Part shown: piece by piece, positions 1 to 6,697 of the stretch
Layout: each line of letters starts with the position of its first letter
Position numbering within the stretch: the first letter of the stretch is position 1
Assembly: GCA_937974135.1 (NCBI GenBank)
Contig: CALJIH010000300.1
Coordinates: 1-9,909 of the forward strand
Origin: an uncultured Cocleimonas sp.
Lineage (GTDB): Bacteria > Pseudomonadota > Gammaproteobacteria > Thiotrichales > Thiotrichaceae
DNA: 9,909 nucleotides
Reading direction: 5' to 3'
Notes under the pieces: generated by a model
Seen by the model: the letters and a program-made list of their open reading frames with translations, nothing else
Databases searched by the model: none
Told to the model about the DNA's origin: nothing
Position numbers and translations under genes: made by a program

Positions 1-1
1 C

Positions 2-568
2 CCCGTCGAAGATTTGATTTGGGATAACACCAATAAAGCCTTGGATTATCGCGAAGATATTCTCAATATTCATAGCTTGAGCGATGATGCACTTGTGCGT
101 TTGTACGAACGCTTGGAAGAAAGCCAACAAGACAATTACACCGATATCCGCACCATGATCGGTATCGACTTCGACGAGAACACGGTTTGGGGCCAATTAA
201 CAATTCTAGAGTTGAAAATTCTTATTTGTTTAGCGATTGGCGAACACGAAGAAGCGTTAGAACTCGTTGGAGACTTTTTACAGTTTAACGACAATACCGT
301 CGAACGCGGTTTGTTCTATCAAGCCATGCATGCGGTGTTAGAGATTGAGCTAGACGAGAATATGGAGTTAGCCGATTACACTGCGAATCTCAAAAGGATG
401 TTTGGCGATGAGAACATGCAAGATGTGATTGGCTCAGTCACAGGTGAAGTTAAATTCCACGGTTTAACTAAAACCAGTATGAAGCTGGAAGGTTTGGATA
501 AACACCTACGTTTGATAGAGAGCTACAAGAAACTGCACTCAGCGCGCGCAAAGTTAGCGATATCATAG
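2..568 (+). CDS. ycaO: YcaO, C-terminal part (5' truncated by window edge)
   Basis: The reading frame is open from the first bases (PVED, then LIWDNTN), so this is the 3' part of a longer gene; the TTG at position 14 is not a believable start. About 188 residues remain of a protein that is near 580 residues in Escherichia coli. They match the C-terminal helical (TPR-like) region of E. coli YcaO as I remember it: the PVEDL start, a W..L...ELK segment, an EHEEAL helix pair, then MFGDENMQDVIGSVTGEVKF followed by YKKLHSARA at the end. The N-terminal ATP-binding YcaO domain lies outside the window. In E. coli, YcaO helps RimO perform beta-methylthiolation of ribosomal protein S12; the biochemical details are less settled than for azoline-forming YcaO enzymes. 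It ends in TAG six bases before the next gene, so the two are probably co-transcribed. Confidence 0.92.
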   Translation, partial: PVEDLIWDNTNKALDYREDILNIHSLSDDALVRLYERLEESQQDNYTDIRTMIGIDFDENTVWGQLTILELKILICLAIGEHEEALELVGDFLQFNDNTVERGLFYQAMHAVLEIELDENMELADYTANLKRMFGDENMQDVIGSVTGEVKFHGLTKTSMKLEGLDKHLRLIESYKKLHSARAKLAIS

Positions 569-574
569 TAACAA

Positions 575-994
575 ATGTTTACTACGATCTTTTTAATCGT
601 TTTATTTTTGATTGGACTTTATCTAAGCGGTTTAGGTTTGAAGGGTGTCATTAAGAATGCAAAAACCAAACTGCTTGAAGTAAAGTTGGAAGTGATTGAA
701 TTTGAAGAACAAAAAAATCATGACGATCACACCGTTTATGCGCCCGTTTTTCGAGTCTTTTCGGGCGAATATCAAGGCACAACCAAGCTAAGCATTTACG
801 AAGAAGTCACCGATAAACATACCTTAAAAGTCGGTGATATAATCGATGGTTATATCGCCTTACCCGAGAAAGAATTACTCGCAAAAGAGAGCCTCCCAAT
901 GAAAACCTGGATGCCAAGATGGGTATTGGTAATAGGAGTTGGCCTGATATTGGCAAGTGTATATTTTTCAGGTGTATTTTCTTCTACTAGTTAA
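575..994 (+). CDS. Small DUF3592-like membrane protein
   Basis: A 139-residue protein with a hydrophobic helix at about residues 2-21, a mostly polar middle and a second helix at about 114-134. The middle holds a VYAPVFRVF stretch (54-62) and VGD followed by a beta-like YIAL segment (86-96). This order (helix, Y-x-P-x-F strand, G-D turn, helix) resembles the DUF3592 family of inner-membrane proteins of unknown role. The ATG lies only six bases after the ycaO stop and has no clear Shine-Dalgarno sequence, so translation may be coupled to ycaO. The reading frame is clearly coding in style. The family assignment rests on pattern only, and no function can be given. Confidence 0.75.
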   Translation: MFTTIFLIVLFLIGLYLSGLGLKGVIKNAKTKLLEVKLEVIEFEEQKNHDDHTVYAPVFRVFSGEYQGTTKLSIYEEVTDKHTLKVGDIIDGYIALPEKELLAKESLPMKTWMPRWVLVIGVGLILASVYFSGVFSSTS

Positions 995-1001
995 AACCCT
1001 T

Positions 1002-1081
1002 TAGCTTTGTATAAATTATTCGGCTACGACTACGCTAAGGGTAGGTTTGCAAACCGCCTGTAAGTAGGGGGGTGTCTTTTT
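1002..1081 (+). repeat. Intergenic repeat copy 1 (long form)
   Basis: It begins eight bases after the DUF3592-like stop with TAGCTTTGTATAAATTATT, continues through CGGCTACGACTACGCTAAGGG, then a perfect 12-bp palindrome GGTTTGCAAACC (1044-1055), and ends with the family core AAGTAGGGGGGTGTCTTTT (1062-1080). The first 40 or so bases match copy 3 closely. This copy has the palindrome where copies 2, 3 and 8 have the C/TTTTC-loop-GAAAA hairpin. Confidence 0.85.
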
Positions 1082-1097
1082 ACCTTCAATCACAAAT

Positions 1098-1118
1098 AAG
1101 CCAGCATGTAGCTGGCTT
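1098..1118. terminator. Terminator hairpin downstream of the IPTL-signal protein
   Basis: AAGCCAGC (1098-1105) pairs perfectly with GCTGGCTT (1111-1118) around a five-base ATGTA loop, with a T-rich stretch following on the minus strand. It lies about 50 bases past the stop of the minus-strand gene ending at 1171 and is best read as its terminator. It may also stop transcription arriving from the + strand. It is almost identical to the hairpin at 1942-1966. Confidence 0.7.
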
Positions 1119-1170
1119 TAATTTGCTTAAAACTAATATAACTATTGATGTTTATATAAAATTTAACTCA

Positions 1171-1803
1171 TCAAGTGCCAGCTTGTACTAATGAACTTTC
1201 ACCACAATTTACTTGAAGTCTAGAATTTTCTGACAAAGTCCCTGAATGATTGGTATCGAATGATGATATAATTGGTATAGGTATAGGTTGGAGAATTTGA
1301 TTGTCAATCGGTAATGCATCCAAACTAGGTCTGATAAAGAAGCTGCAAAGTGATCCATCCCCAGCCGTAATAGTAAAATTTAAATCCGAACCAACGGTAT
1401 TACCATATACAGCAGCAGTTATACTCCCCATTGGTGGTGGCGGTATCGTATCAGAAAAAGTATTTGATCCTGGTGCAAATACAATGGGCGTTAGAGGTGG
1501 GCCACCTGCATGGGCATCTGATACCAATTTTACGCCACTGCTGGCAGACACAAGAAAACCGGCACCTAGTACCGTGATAAATAACTTATTGCTATTGGTA
1601 TTTTTCTGTTTAGCTGTTCTATAAGCAACCATACATAATAGAACACTTAATAGAATTAGCATTGTGCCAGACAATGTAGGAATACTAGCAGGGCCTGGTA
1701 AATTAAAAGTGACCGTAGCACCCGTTGCGAAGGCTGAGTTAGTGCTTAATAATATAAAAGTGGTTGCAGTGAATTTAGATGTGATCTTGTTAAGGTATTT
1801 CAT
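1171..1803 (-). CDS. Protein with mid-chain IPTL (exosortase H-type) sorting signal, 'midcut-by-XrtH'-like
   Basis: The ATG at 1803 is chosen because AAGGAG lies five bases upstream and a promoter at 1841-1869 would start transcription just downstream of the alternative start at 1836. The 210-residue product begins with a signal peptide ending near SAFA (residue 26). Residues 41-67 look like an IPTL-CTERM sorting signal: IPTLS, a hydrophobic helix (47-60), then basic RTAKQK. Unusually, this sits near the N terminus, and the chain continues with a second signal-peptide-like stretch (LFITVLGAGFLVSA, about 74-87, to AHA at 97-99). A roughly 110-residue, Pro/Gly/Ser-rich outer domain with two cysteines (153, 200) follows. 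This plan fits what I recall as 'midcut-by-XrtH' proteins, expected to be processed by exosortase H during export. No exosortase gene is in the window. The role of the final domain is unknown. Nearly identical hairpins bracket the gene. Confidence 0.8.
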   Translation of the reverse strand: MKYLNKITSKFTATTFILLSTNSAFATGATVTFNLPGPASIPTLSGTMLILLSVLLCMVAYRTAKQKNTNSNKLFITVLGAGFLVSASSGVKLVSDAHAGGPPLTPIVFAPGSNTFSDTIPPPPMGSITAAVYGNTVGSDLNFTITAGDGSLCSFFIRPSLDALPIDNQILQPIPIPIISSFDTNHSGTLSENSRLQVNCGESSLVQAGT

Positions 1804-1840
1804 GACTTCTCCTTGTCTTCCCCAATAAATTAACAAGTGA

Positions 1841-1869
1841 AAGATAGTTCTATTTTAGTAATGAGTCAA
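1841..1869 (-). promoter_or_regulatory. Putative sigma70-type promoter of the IPTL-signal protein gene
   Basis: On the minus strand TTGACT (1869-1864) is followed after exactly 17 bases by TATCTT (1846-1841). Five of six -35 positions and four of six -10 positions match consensus. Transcription would begin near 1834, leaving about 30 bases before the ATG at 1803. Confidence 0.5.
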
Positions 1870-1941
1870 ATAGCATCTTATTAAACTAACTTAATCCTGA
1901 AAAAAACGAGCAAAATGCGAAGAGATTACCTCCAGCAAGTA

Positions 1942-1966
1942 AAAAGCCAGCGTGTAGCTGGCTTTT
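1942..1966. terminator. Terminator hairpin downstream of the class V aminotransferase
   Basis: AAAAGCCAGC (1942-1951) pairs over ten bases with GCTGGCTTTT (1957-1966) around a GTGTA loop, giving a strong stem with U-runs on both strands, typical of a bidirectional intrinsic terminator. It lies about 25 bases past the stop of the minus-strand aminotransferase and upstream of the IPTL-signal gene, separating the two transcription units. Confidence 0.8.
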
Positions 1967-1991
1967 AGATACAATATGCATAGCTCAATAA

Positions 1992-3230
1992 TTAAGCAAC
2001 TGCACGTTCAGAGCCGTAATAATCTTTTAGTCCCGCCATTACGACTTCTTTACTAAACTCAACACCCAACTCAAGCATCGCATCGGCAAAGCGATCTACA
2101 ATTTCAGTAACGGCTTCTTGATTGATTTGATTTAAGATTCCAATACGAATTTGCGTGGGTTCTGACAGCGTTGGCCAAATACCAAAACCTTGTGCACGAC
2201 AGTTGCCGACGATTTCTTTTTCTCGACCTGCGTGTGATGCGGGAAGATCCATCACCACAAGACTTGGCATGTTTGATGTTGGTCTACAGCCCATAGCAGT
2301 GACTGCTTGCTTCAATGCAGCTTCGTGGTATTCGTATGCTTTGGCTGTTTCTTTACGACCCGCAGTCAGGTAGATTCTTAATGCTTCATGAAAAGACGCT
2401 ACAGAGAACGATGAATGGGTGCGGTGATAACCGGATGTTTCAGTGTCTACGCCATCTGTTATTCCCCAATGACGAGCAATCAGTAATGGATTGTGTACGT
2501 ATGTGTAACAACCACGTTTCTTTACAAGATCTATCGCTTCTGGTCTAAATGAAACTGGTGCGTACGAAAGTGGCAGACCTAAAATGCCTTTTTGTGGACA
2601 AGATGCCCAAGCAATAATTGCTGGATAATCGTCGATATTGAAATGACCGATACCTAAACTCGATACGGCATCAACCATGCCCATTACACCGTGTTTAGCA
2701 CAGGCATCATTAAATCCTTGGATGTCATTTACACGGCCGCTTCCTGTTTCGTAGTGCGCCATAAACGCAAACATTGGCTTGTGCTCTGCCATAGCTTCTT
2801 CTGCCATTTCAGCACTCACTGAGGTTCCATGAGGTACATTTACCATAATGACATTATCTGGCTGTGGGTCACTTGGATTAGCCGCTAGGTCTTCCTGAGA
2901 AGATGCCTTCATGCGAATGGTTAAACCATCAATACCACTAAAAGTACCGTTATTGAAAACCACGACTTTATCGCCGGGTAAGATCAAACTTTGAATGGAA
3001 TCTAAACCATCCCAACCGGTACCGGCTACACCGAAGGTGTAAACATTTTTTGTGCCCCATGCTTCACGAAGCATGTGTTTGCATTCAATCATGCCGCGCA
3101 CAACATCGGCTTGCATATGGTCAGCGACTCCTGCATTAGCAAATGCTTGAATCACACGAGGATCAGTATTACCTGGACCGGGTCCAGCCGCTAATGTATG
3201 CGGTATTTCTAGTGGGGGGAATATATTCAC
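1992..3230 (-). CDS. Class V PLP-dependent aminotransferase (alanine/serine-glyoxylate type)
   Basis: A 412-residue fold-type I enzyme of the aminotransferase class V family, the usual length for cytoplasmic alanine-glyoxylate, serine-glyoxylate and serine-pyruvate aminotransferases. Visible landmarks are the N-terminal AAGPGPGNTDPRV segment (substrate end), GVAGTGWDGLD (66-77, cofactor phosphate region), PHGTS (133-137), VDAVSSLG with Asp187 expected to hold the pyridine nitrogen, and CPQKGILGLP with Lys214 as the Schiff-base lysine. The C-terminal domain has the expected IRIGIL strand. It would move an amino group from alanine or serine to glyoxylate or a similar keto acid; the exact substrates cannot be read from the sequence. 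The start is GTG at 3230 with GGAAGA about nine bases upstream, and no nearby in-frame ATG competes. It is probably monocistronic, with a strong terminator at 1942-1966. Confidence 0.92.
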   Translation of the reverse strand: MNIFPPLEIPHTLAAGPGPGNTDPRVIQAFANAGVADHMQADVVRGMIECKHMLREAWGTKNVYTFGVAGTGWDGLDSIQSLILPGDKVVVFNNGTFSGIDGLTIRMKASSQEDLAANPSDPQPDNVIMVNVPHGTSVSAEMAEEAMAEHKPMFAFMAHYETGSGRVNDIQGFNDACAKHGVMGMVDAVSSLGIGHFNIDDYPAIIAWASCPQKGILGLPLSYAPVSFRPEAIDLVKKRGCYTYVHNPLLIARHWGITDGVDTETSGYHRTHSSFSVASFHEALRIYLTAGRKETAKAYEYHEAALKQAVTAMGCRPTSNMPSLVVMDLPASHAGREKEIVGNCRAQGFGIWPTLSEPTQIRIGILNQINQEAVTEIVDRFADAMLELGVEFSKEVVMAGLKDYYGSERAVA

Positions 3231-3302
3231 GGGCTCTTCTTCCTGTATTTATAAATGTCATCTAGCTTTTTAAGTTTTGCGTTTTGCGCGCTCAACCTTG
3301 CG

Positions 3303-3333
3303 AGTATAGCTAGTTTATTTGGGCTTTTATCAA
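3303..3333 (-). promoter_or_regulatory. Possible promoter of the aminotransferase gene
   Basis: On the minus strand TTGATA (3333-3328) and TATACT (3308-3303) each match five of six consensus bases, but the spacer is 19 bases, longer than ideal. A transcript would start near 3296 with a leader of roughly 65 bases. Confidence 0.3.
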
Positions 3334-3348
3334 AGCTTACTTATGCTT

Positions 3349-3367
3349 TTATAATTAAAAATTATAA
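3349..3367. promoter_or_regulatory. AT-rich perfect inverted repeat upstream of the aminotransferase
   Basis: TTATAATT (3349-3356) and AATTATAA (3360-3367) form eight-base arms around AAA. It lies about 15 bases upstream of the possible -35 element of the aminotransferase, where an activator or repressor could bind. It could equally be chance in an AT-rich stretch. From here to about 3499 I see no gene and no other clear signal. Confidence 0.25.
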
Positions 3368-3499
3368 TCATGAAAATAAGATTTAATCATGTAAAAAACC
3401 AAAACATAGTAGTGGATAGAGTGAGTGTGGCTATAGCCAAAAGCGACGTTTCTTATCGCTGTTAAACTGATATTGAGGGATTGAGGCTGCAAAAACTCC

Positions 3500-3575
3500 T
3501 AGCCTTGCATAAATTCTATTTACCTTTTCAGAAAACGAAAAGGTAATATCATTCAAAAGTAGGGGGGTGTCTTTT
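3500..3575 (+). repeat. Intergenic repeat copy 2 (long form, compact)
   Basis: It starts with TAGCCTTGCATAAATTCT, a variant of the family's 5' module. The nine-base stem TACCTTTTC (3521-3529) / GAAAAGGTA (3537-3545) with loop AGAAAAC follows, then ATATCATTC and the exact core AAAAGTAGGGGGGTGTCT plus TTT (3555-3575). It lies just downstream of the minus-strand DUF1330 gene, in antisense orientation to it. Confidence 0.85.
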
Positions 3576-3596
3576 ATTGAGTTTTTTAATAAGGTT

Positions 3597-3884
3597 TTAG
3601 AAAGAATCGACCAAGACAAAATCAAATGATCCTGTATTGTCTTTAAGATGTTTAACCGCTCCGTATTCATCGCTGTGGTACCAGTTTCTTGCTTGACTCT
3701 CGTCAGGAAACTCAAAAATCACGGTGCGCTTTTGATCGTGATTTCCTTCTAAAATATCAGTCACCATACCACCTAGTAAATACTTACCGTGGTATTGGTT
3801 TAAAGAGTCTTCAGAGGCTTCAACGTATTTTTGAAATAACTCAGGTTTAGTAATAGTCGAATGAATAATAATAAATGCTGGCAT
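3597..3884 (-). CDS. DUF1330 family protein (ferredoxin-like alpha/beta fold)
   Basis: A 95-residue cytosolic protein with the DUF1330 pattern: an N-terminal beta strand (AFIIIHSTI), PELFQKYVEA helix, YHGKYLLGGMVTDILEG (31-47), TVIFEFPDESQARNWYHSDEY (54-74) and a closing strand FVLVDSF. These are the family's conserved landmarks (GKYL..GG, LEG, the EFP..E.A..WY..EY stretch). Members adopt a dimeric alpha/beta (Dabb-type) fold; their biochemical role is largely unknown. The start at 3884 has AAGGA at good distance upstream. The length is normal for the family. It has no partner gene here: repeats lie on both sides, so it is probably a single-gene unit. Confidence 0.87.
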   Translation of the reverse strand: MPAFIIIHSTITKPELFQKYVEASEDSLNQYHGKYLLGGMVTDILEGNHDQKRTVIFEFPDESQARNWYHSDEYGAVKHLKDNTGSFDFVLVDSF

Positions 3885-3931
3885 ATCGTTTTCCTTTTTT
3901 ATCTCTTAATTGAGTTTAGTGTAAATGCAGC

Positions 3932-4135
3932 TAGCTTTGCATAAATTATTCGGCTAAGCCTCACCTTAAAGGGCCAGCTAAAGCTTTTGTCTTGTAAGCT
4001 CGGCTCTATTTTTTCTTTTCAAAAGACGAAAAGAATATCATTCAGCCGAGTTTTAGCGAGTCAATGTTAAAGCGTAGCGACGACCACCCGAACAGAACGT
4101 TTGTAAAATCGCTTAAAAGTGGGGGGGTGTCTTTT
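3932..4135 (+). repeat. Intergenic repeat copy 3 (longest form, nested hairpins)
   Basis: It starts with TAGCTTTGCATAAATTATT then CGGCTA, matching copy 1, and ends with core AAAAGTGGGGGGGTGTCT plus TTT (4115-4135). The middle holds an outer inverted repeat CTCGGCT (3999-4005) / AGCCGAG (4044-4050). Nested inside it is the family hairpin CTTTTC (4015-4020) / GAAAAG (4028-4033) with loop AAAAGAC. About 60 extra bases separate this from the core; within them GACCACCC (4082-4089) could pair, with one bulge, to GGGTGTC of the core. It fills most of the gap between the DUF1330 gene and the divergent transporter gene, and no protein-coding gene is supported there. Confidence 0.8.
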
Positions 4136-4162
4136 ATACCTATCTTTGATCGTTTTTAACCC

Positions 4163-4168
4163 TATAAT
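4163..4168 (+). promoter_or_regulatory. Possible -10 element for the DMT transporter
   Basis: A perfect TATAAT lies about 20 bases after the core of repeat copy 3, but no good -35 element sits 17 bases upstream. If used, transcription would begin near 4175, which favours the ATG at 4201 over the one at 4171. Confidence 0.3.
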
Positions 4169-4200
4169 CCATGTTTGATTCAAAATGGTTGATTGTAGTA

Positions 4201-5082
4201 ATGCCAGATACAATAAAAGCGGGCTTATGGATGCTTGGTGCGGTTGCATCCTTTACTGCAATGGCCATCGCGGGCAGGGAGATGGCGGTCGAGCTCGATA
4301 CTTTCGAGATTATGATGTTTCGCTCCATCGTAGGTGTGCTTGTGGTATTGGCAATCGGTGGTTACGCTGGCACTCTAGGTACAATATCGAAACAGCGTAT
4401 AGGCCTGCATGCTATTCGTAATGTTTGCCATTTCTTTGGCCAGAACCTGTGGTTTTTTGCCGTCGCTGTGATTCCTTTTGCGCAAGTGTTTGCGTTTGAG
4501 TTTAGTACGCCGATTTGGGTGGCAATTTTAGCGCCGTTTTTTTTAGGTGAAAAGCTTACTAAGGCGCGTTTAATCACCGTATTACTTGGTTTTAGTGGCA
4601 TTCTCTTTGTCGCACAACCCGGCGTCATTGAAATCAGTCCGGGTGTTATCGCAGCCGCGCTTTGTGCGATCGGTTTTGCGGGGACGTTTATTGCGACTAA
4701 ATTACTCTCAGAAACTGAAAGCACCACTTGCATTATGTTTTGGTTAGCTAGTATGCAATTAGTACTAGGCATTATCTTTAGCTCTCATGATGGCGATGTC
4801 ACTTTACCTACCATGGTAACTTTGCCACTGGTGATATTAGTAGGGTGCGCGGGGTTACTTGCACATTATTGTATTATTACTGCGCTTAAATATGCGCCAG
4901 TGATGTTTATAGCCCCGATAGATTTTTTGCGTTTACCCGTGATTGTTTTTATCGGCGCAAGCTTTTACAACGAGAGCATCAATATTGGCGTTATCCTAGG
5001 TGCGATTATTGTTTTTGGCGCAAACTTTTATAATATCTGGAGCGAGAATAAAGCCAAAACCGCGATGCAAGCGAATAATTGA
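4201..5082 (+). CDS. EamA/DMT-family membrane transporter
   Basis: A drug/metabolite transporter superfamily protein with about ten membrane helices arranged as two EamA repeats, roughly residues 5-130 and 145-280 counted from this start. The first repeat contains a FRSIVGVLVVLAIGG helix and ends with STPIWVAILAPFFLGEKL, the typical helix 4-5 and GE-x-L landmark. The second has APIDFLRLPVIVFIGASFYNE, the equivalent region. It sits in the inner membrane, and family members export amino acids, nucleotide-sugar-like compounds or other small metabolites; the substrate is not predictable. An alternative ATG at 4171 would add ten residues. I prefer 4201 because family members begin close to the first helix and a TATAAT at 4163-4168 would put the transcript start near 4175. 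Neither start has a good Shine-Dalgarno sequence. Repeats flank it on both sides. Confidence 0.9.
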   Translation: MPDTIKAGLWMLGAVASFTAMAIAGREMAVELDTFEIMMFRSIVGVLVVLAIGGYAGTLGTISKQRIGLHAIRNVCHFFGQNLWFFAVAVIPFAQVFAFEFSTPIWVAILAPFFLGEKLTKARLITVLLGFSGILFVAQPGVIEISPGVIAAALCAIGFAGTFIATKLLSETESTTCIMFWLASMQLVLGIIFSSHDGDVTLPTMVTLPLVILVGCAGLLAHYCIITALKYAPVMFIAPIDFLRLPVIVFIGASFYNESINIGVILGAIIVFGANFYNIWSENKAKTAMQANN

Positions 5083-5111
5083 GTGAGTATTTTAAAAACT
5101 AAATAACATGC

Positions 5112-5176
5112 TCAGTATAAATATTCGACATACTTCGATAAGGCTTAGTACGAGCGCTAAAAGGGCTGTCTTTTTT
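5112..5176 (+). repeat. Intergenic repeat copy 4 (degenerate)
   Basis: TCAGTATAAATATTCG resembles the 5' module of the long copies, and CTAAAAGGGCTGTC followed by a T run (5158-5176) resembles the core with the G run worn down. It lies between the transporter and the lipoprotein gene, in the same orientation as all other copies. It is probably an old, decayed insertion. Confidence 0.5.
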
Positions 5177-5247
5177 CAATTATTGAACTTTAGTTGAATG
5201 TTCTCATCTACATCTCATCTGATCTTTAAACCAAGCGGGTAAATATT

Positions 5248-6606
5248 ATGAATATTTCAAGCAGCAAATGGTTAATTCTTCCTGTATTTTTTTTACTAGT
5301 CGCCTGTGGAGGAGGGAGTTCAAATTCAAATAATGATAATAATGCGAACCTAGACCCAGATCCCCTTATCAACAATCCTGGAGATCCAGATCCAGATCCA
5401 GATCCAGACACTGGCTCGCCAAACATTCCAACTTCAGCAAATCCTGCAGCAGGTTTAATTGCTGATGACCTCACACTTCGTCCCATGCAAGCCATTGCCA
5501 AACCTGACTATTTGCAGGCAATCACCGACCCCTCATTTGGTACAACGATTAGACGTATCACGGATGCGGGCGTTGGCAAAGTAATTAAACCCATGTACAG
5601 CACGATTCAAGCATGGAATGCGGATGAGTCTTTACTGATTCTCTACGATCAAGGTAATGGCGTGCATCAGTTACTCCATGGTCATAGCTATGCCTTCATT
5701 CGGAATTTGGATGATATTAGGCCCGACGATATCGAACAGATTTTTTGGGATTATGAAAACCCTGACCTGTTCTATTTTGTCGATAGAAGCACCTCAGAAT
5801 TAATCCGATACACCGTGAGTTCGAGCAATCGTGAGGTATTGGCGAATCTTGCGGAAGAATCGGGTTGCGATAACGTGAGTTTGGGTAATGACGTACAAAT
5901 GATGTCGCGCGATGCTGATGTATTTGGTTTTCGCTGTGGTAATGAAACGGCTTATTCCTATCGCGTTTCAAACGGCGAGCTGACCACCTTTAATTTGGCA
6001 AATGTAAACTATGTTGCGCCGATGCCAGCGCCGAGTGGCAATGTTTATTTTCATCGAACTCAAGTGTATGACGCCGATGGAAACTTACTTCGTCAGCTGA
6101 ATAAAGCCAGTCCCGAACACGAGAGCTTAGGTAGTTTAGGCAATGGTAACGATGCATTATTTTCAGTTGAATTTGCCGCAGGTCCGCAAGGTGGTTGCGA
6201 CGGCAATATTATCGCGCACGATCTTACAACAGGTGAATGTTTTGATGTGATAAGCGAGCGTAAGGGATACGATTATTCAAAATCTGGCACGCATGTCTCA
6301 GCGCTAGCGCATAAAAACCCTGGTTGGATTGCGGCATCGATGATTGGTTTTGAAGAAGATGGACAGGCGTTGCTCGATCAAGAATTAGTGATTGCGAATG
6401 TGCAAGATAAAGATAATATCCAAGTCTATCGAATTGGGCATCACCGCTCGGATGAAAATGAATTCGATTATTGGGGTGAACCGCATGCGGTGATTAGCCC
6501 TACAGGAACCCGTGTTTTGTTTGGCTCTGATTGGAGTGGCAGCGCAGATGGCCAATCTGTAGACTCATATGTTGTTGAATTGCCGGGATATCAAGCGCCG
6601 CAATAA
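5248..6606 (+). CDS. Secreted lipoprotein with beta-propeller-like domain
   Basis: The 452-residue product starts with a lipoprotein signal peptide: charged n-region, LILPVFFLLVAC, and Cys20 as the lipidated residue in LVAC-GGG. A low-complexity linker follows (Ser/Asn, then an Asp-Pro run at 46-54 encoded by four GATCCA units), and then a globular domain from about residue 70. That domain has TolB/PD40-like strands such as TTIRRITDAG, WNADESLLILYDQ, DYENPDLFYFVD, and near the end GEPHAVISPTGTRVLFGSDW (410-429). These recall beta-propeller proteins related to oligogalacturonate-lyase-type propellers. Several cysteines (SGCDN, FRCGN, GGCDG, GECFD) suit an exported protein. It is probably anchored in the outer membrane; ligand or catalytic activity is unknown. 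There is no strong Shine-Dalgarno sequence (GGGT about seven bases before ATG). No partner genes are adjacent. Confidence 0.85.
   Translation: MNISSSKWLILPVFFLLVACGGGSSNSNNDNNANLDPDPLINNPGDPDPDPDPDTGSPNIPTSANPAAGLIADDLTLRPMQAIAKPDYLQAITDPSFGTTIRRITDAGVGKVIKPMYSTIQAWNADESLLILYDQGNGVHQLLHGHSYAFIRNLDDIRPDDIEQIFWDYENPDLFYFVDRSTSELIRYTVSSSNREVLANLAEESGCDNVSLGNDVQMMSRDADVFGFRCGNETAYSYRVSNGELTTFNLANVNYVAPMPAPSGNVYFHRTQVYDADGNLLRQLNKASPEHESLGSLGNGNDALFSVEFAAGPQGGCDGNIIAHDLTTGECFDVISERKGYDYSKSGTHVSALAHKNPGWIAASMIGFEEDGQALLDQELVIANVQDKDNIQVYRIGHHRSDENEFDYWGEPHAVISPTGTRVLFGSDWSGSADGQSVDSYVVELPGYQAPQ
5383..5406 (+). repeat. Tandem hexamer GATCCA x4 encoding Asp-Pro
   Basis: Four perfect, in-frame copies of GATCCA encode the Asp-Pro linker of the lipoprotein. 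Gain or loss of a unit would lengthen or shorten the linker by two residues without breaking the frame. Confidence 0.9.
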
Positions 6607-6622
6607 AACGCTAAAACAGCCT

Positions 6623-6662
6623 AAAAGTAGGGGGGTGTCTCCTTCGGCGAGCTCGGGACACC
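6623..6662 (+). repeat. Intergenic repeat copy 5 (short form with 3' inverted repeat)
   Basis: Core AAAAGTAGGGGGGTGTCT (6623-6640) without the 5' module. Instead of the T run, it continues CCTTCGGCGAGCTCG and closes an inverted repeat GGTGTC (6634-6639) / GACACC (6657-6662). It lies between the convergent lipoprotein and rhomboid genes, where the stem might also help end transcription. Confidence 0.85.
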
Positions 6663-6697
6663 GACTTCCACATGCTTAGGGCATCGTTTGTTTGTTG

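Noticed and set aside
1301..1624. Open frame of 107 codons on the + strand
   Set aside because: It is antisense to the IPTL-signal protein gene, which has a signal peptide, a good ribosome binding site and a promoter. The + frame has no family features.
3431..3715. Open frame of 94 codons on the minus strand
   Set aside because: It overlaps the clear DUF1330 gene in another frame and runs through repeat copy 2. It has no ribosome binding site and no recognisable motif.
4362..4772. Open frame of 136 codons on the minus strand
   Set aside because: It is wholly antisense to the EamA transporter, whose membrane helices and family landmarks are clear.
5717..5971. Open frame of 84 codons on the minus strand
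   Set aside because: It is antisense to the lipoprotein gene, and its composition (Arg/His/Tyr-rich) is typical of a shadow frame.
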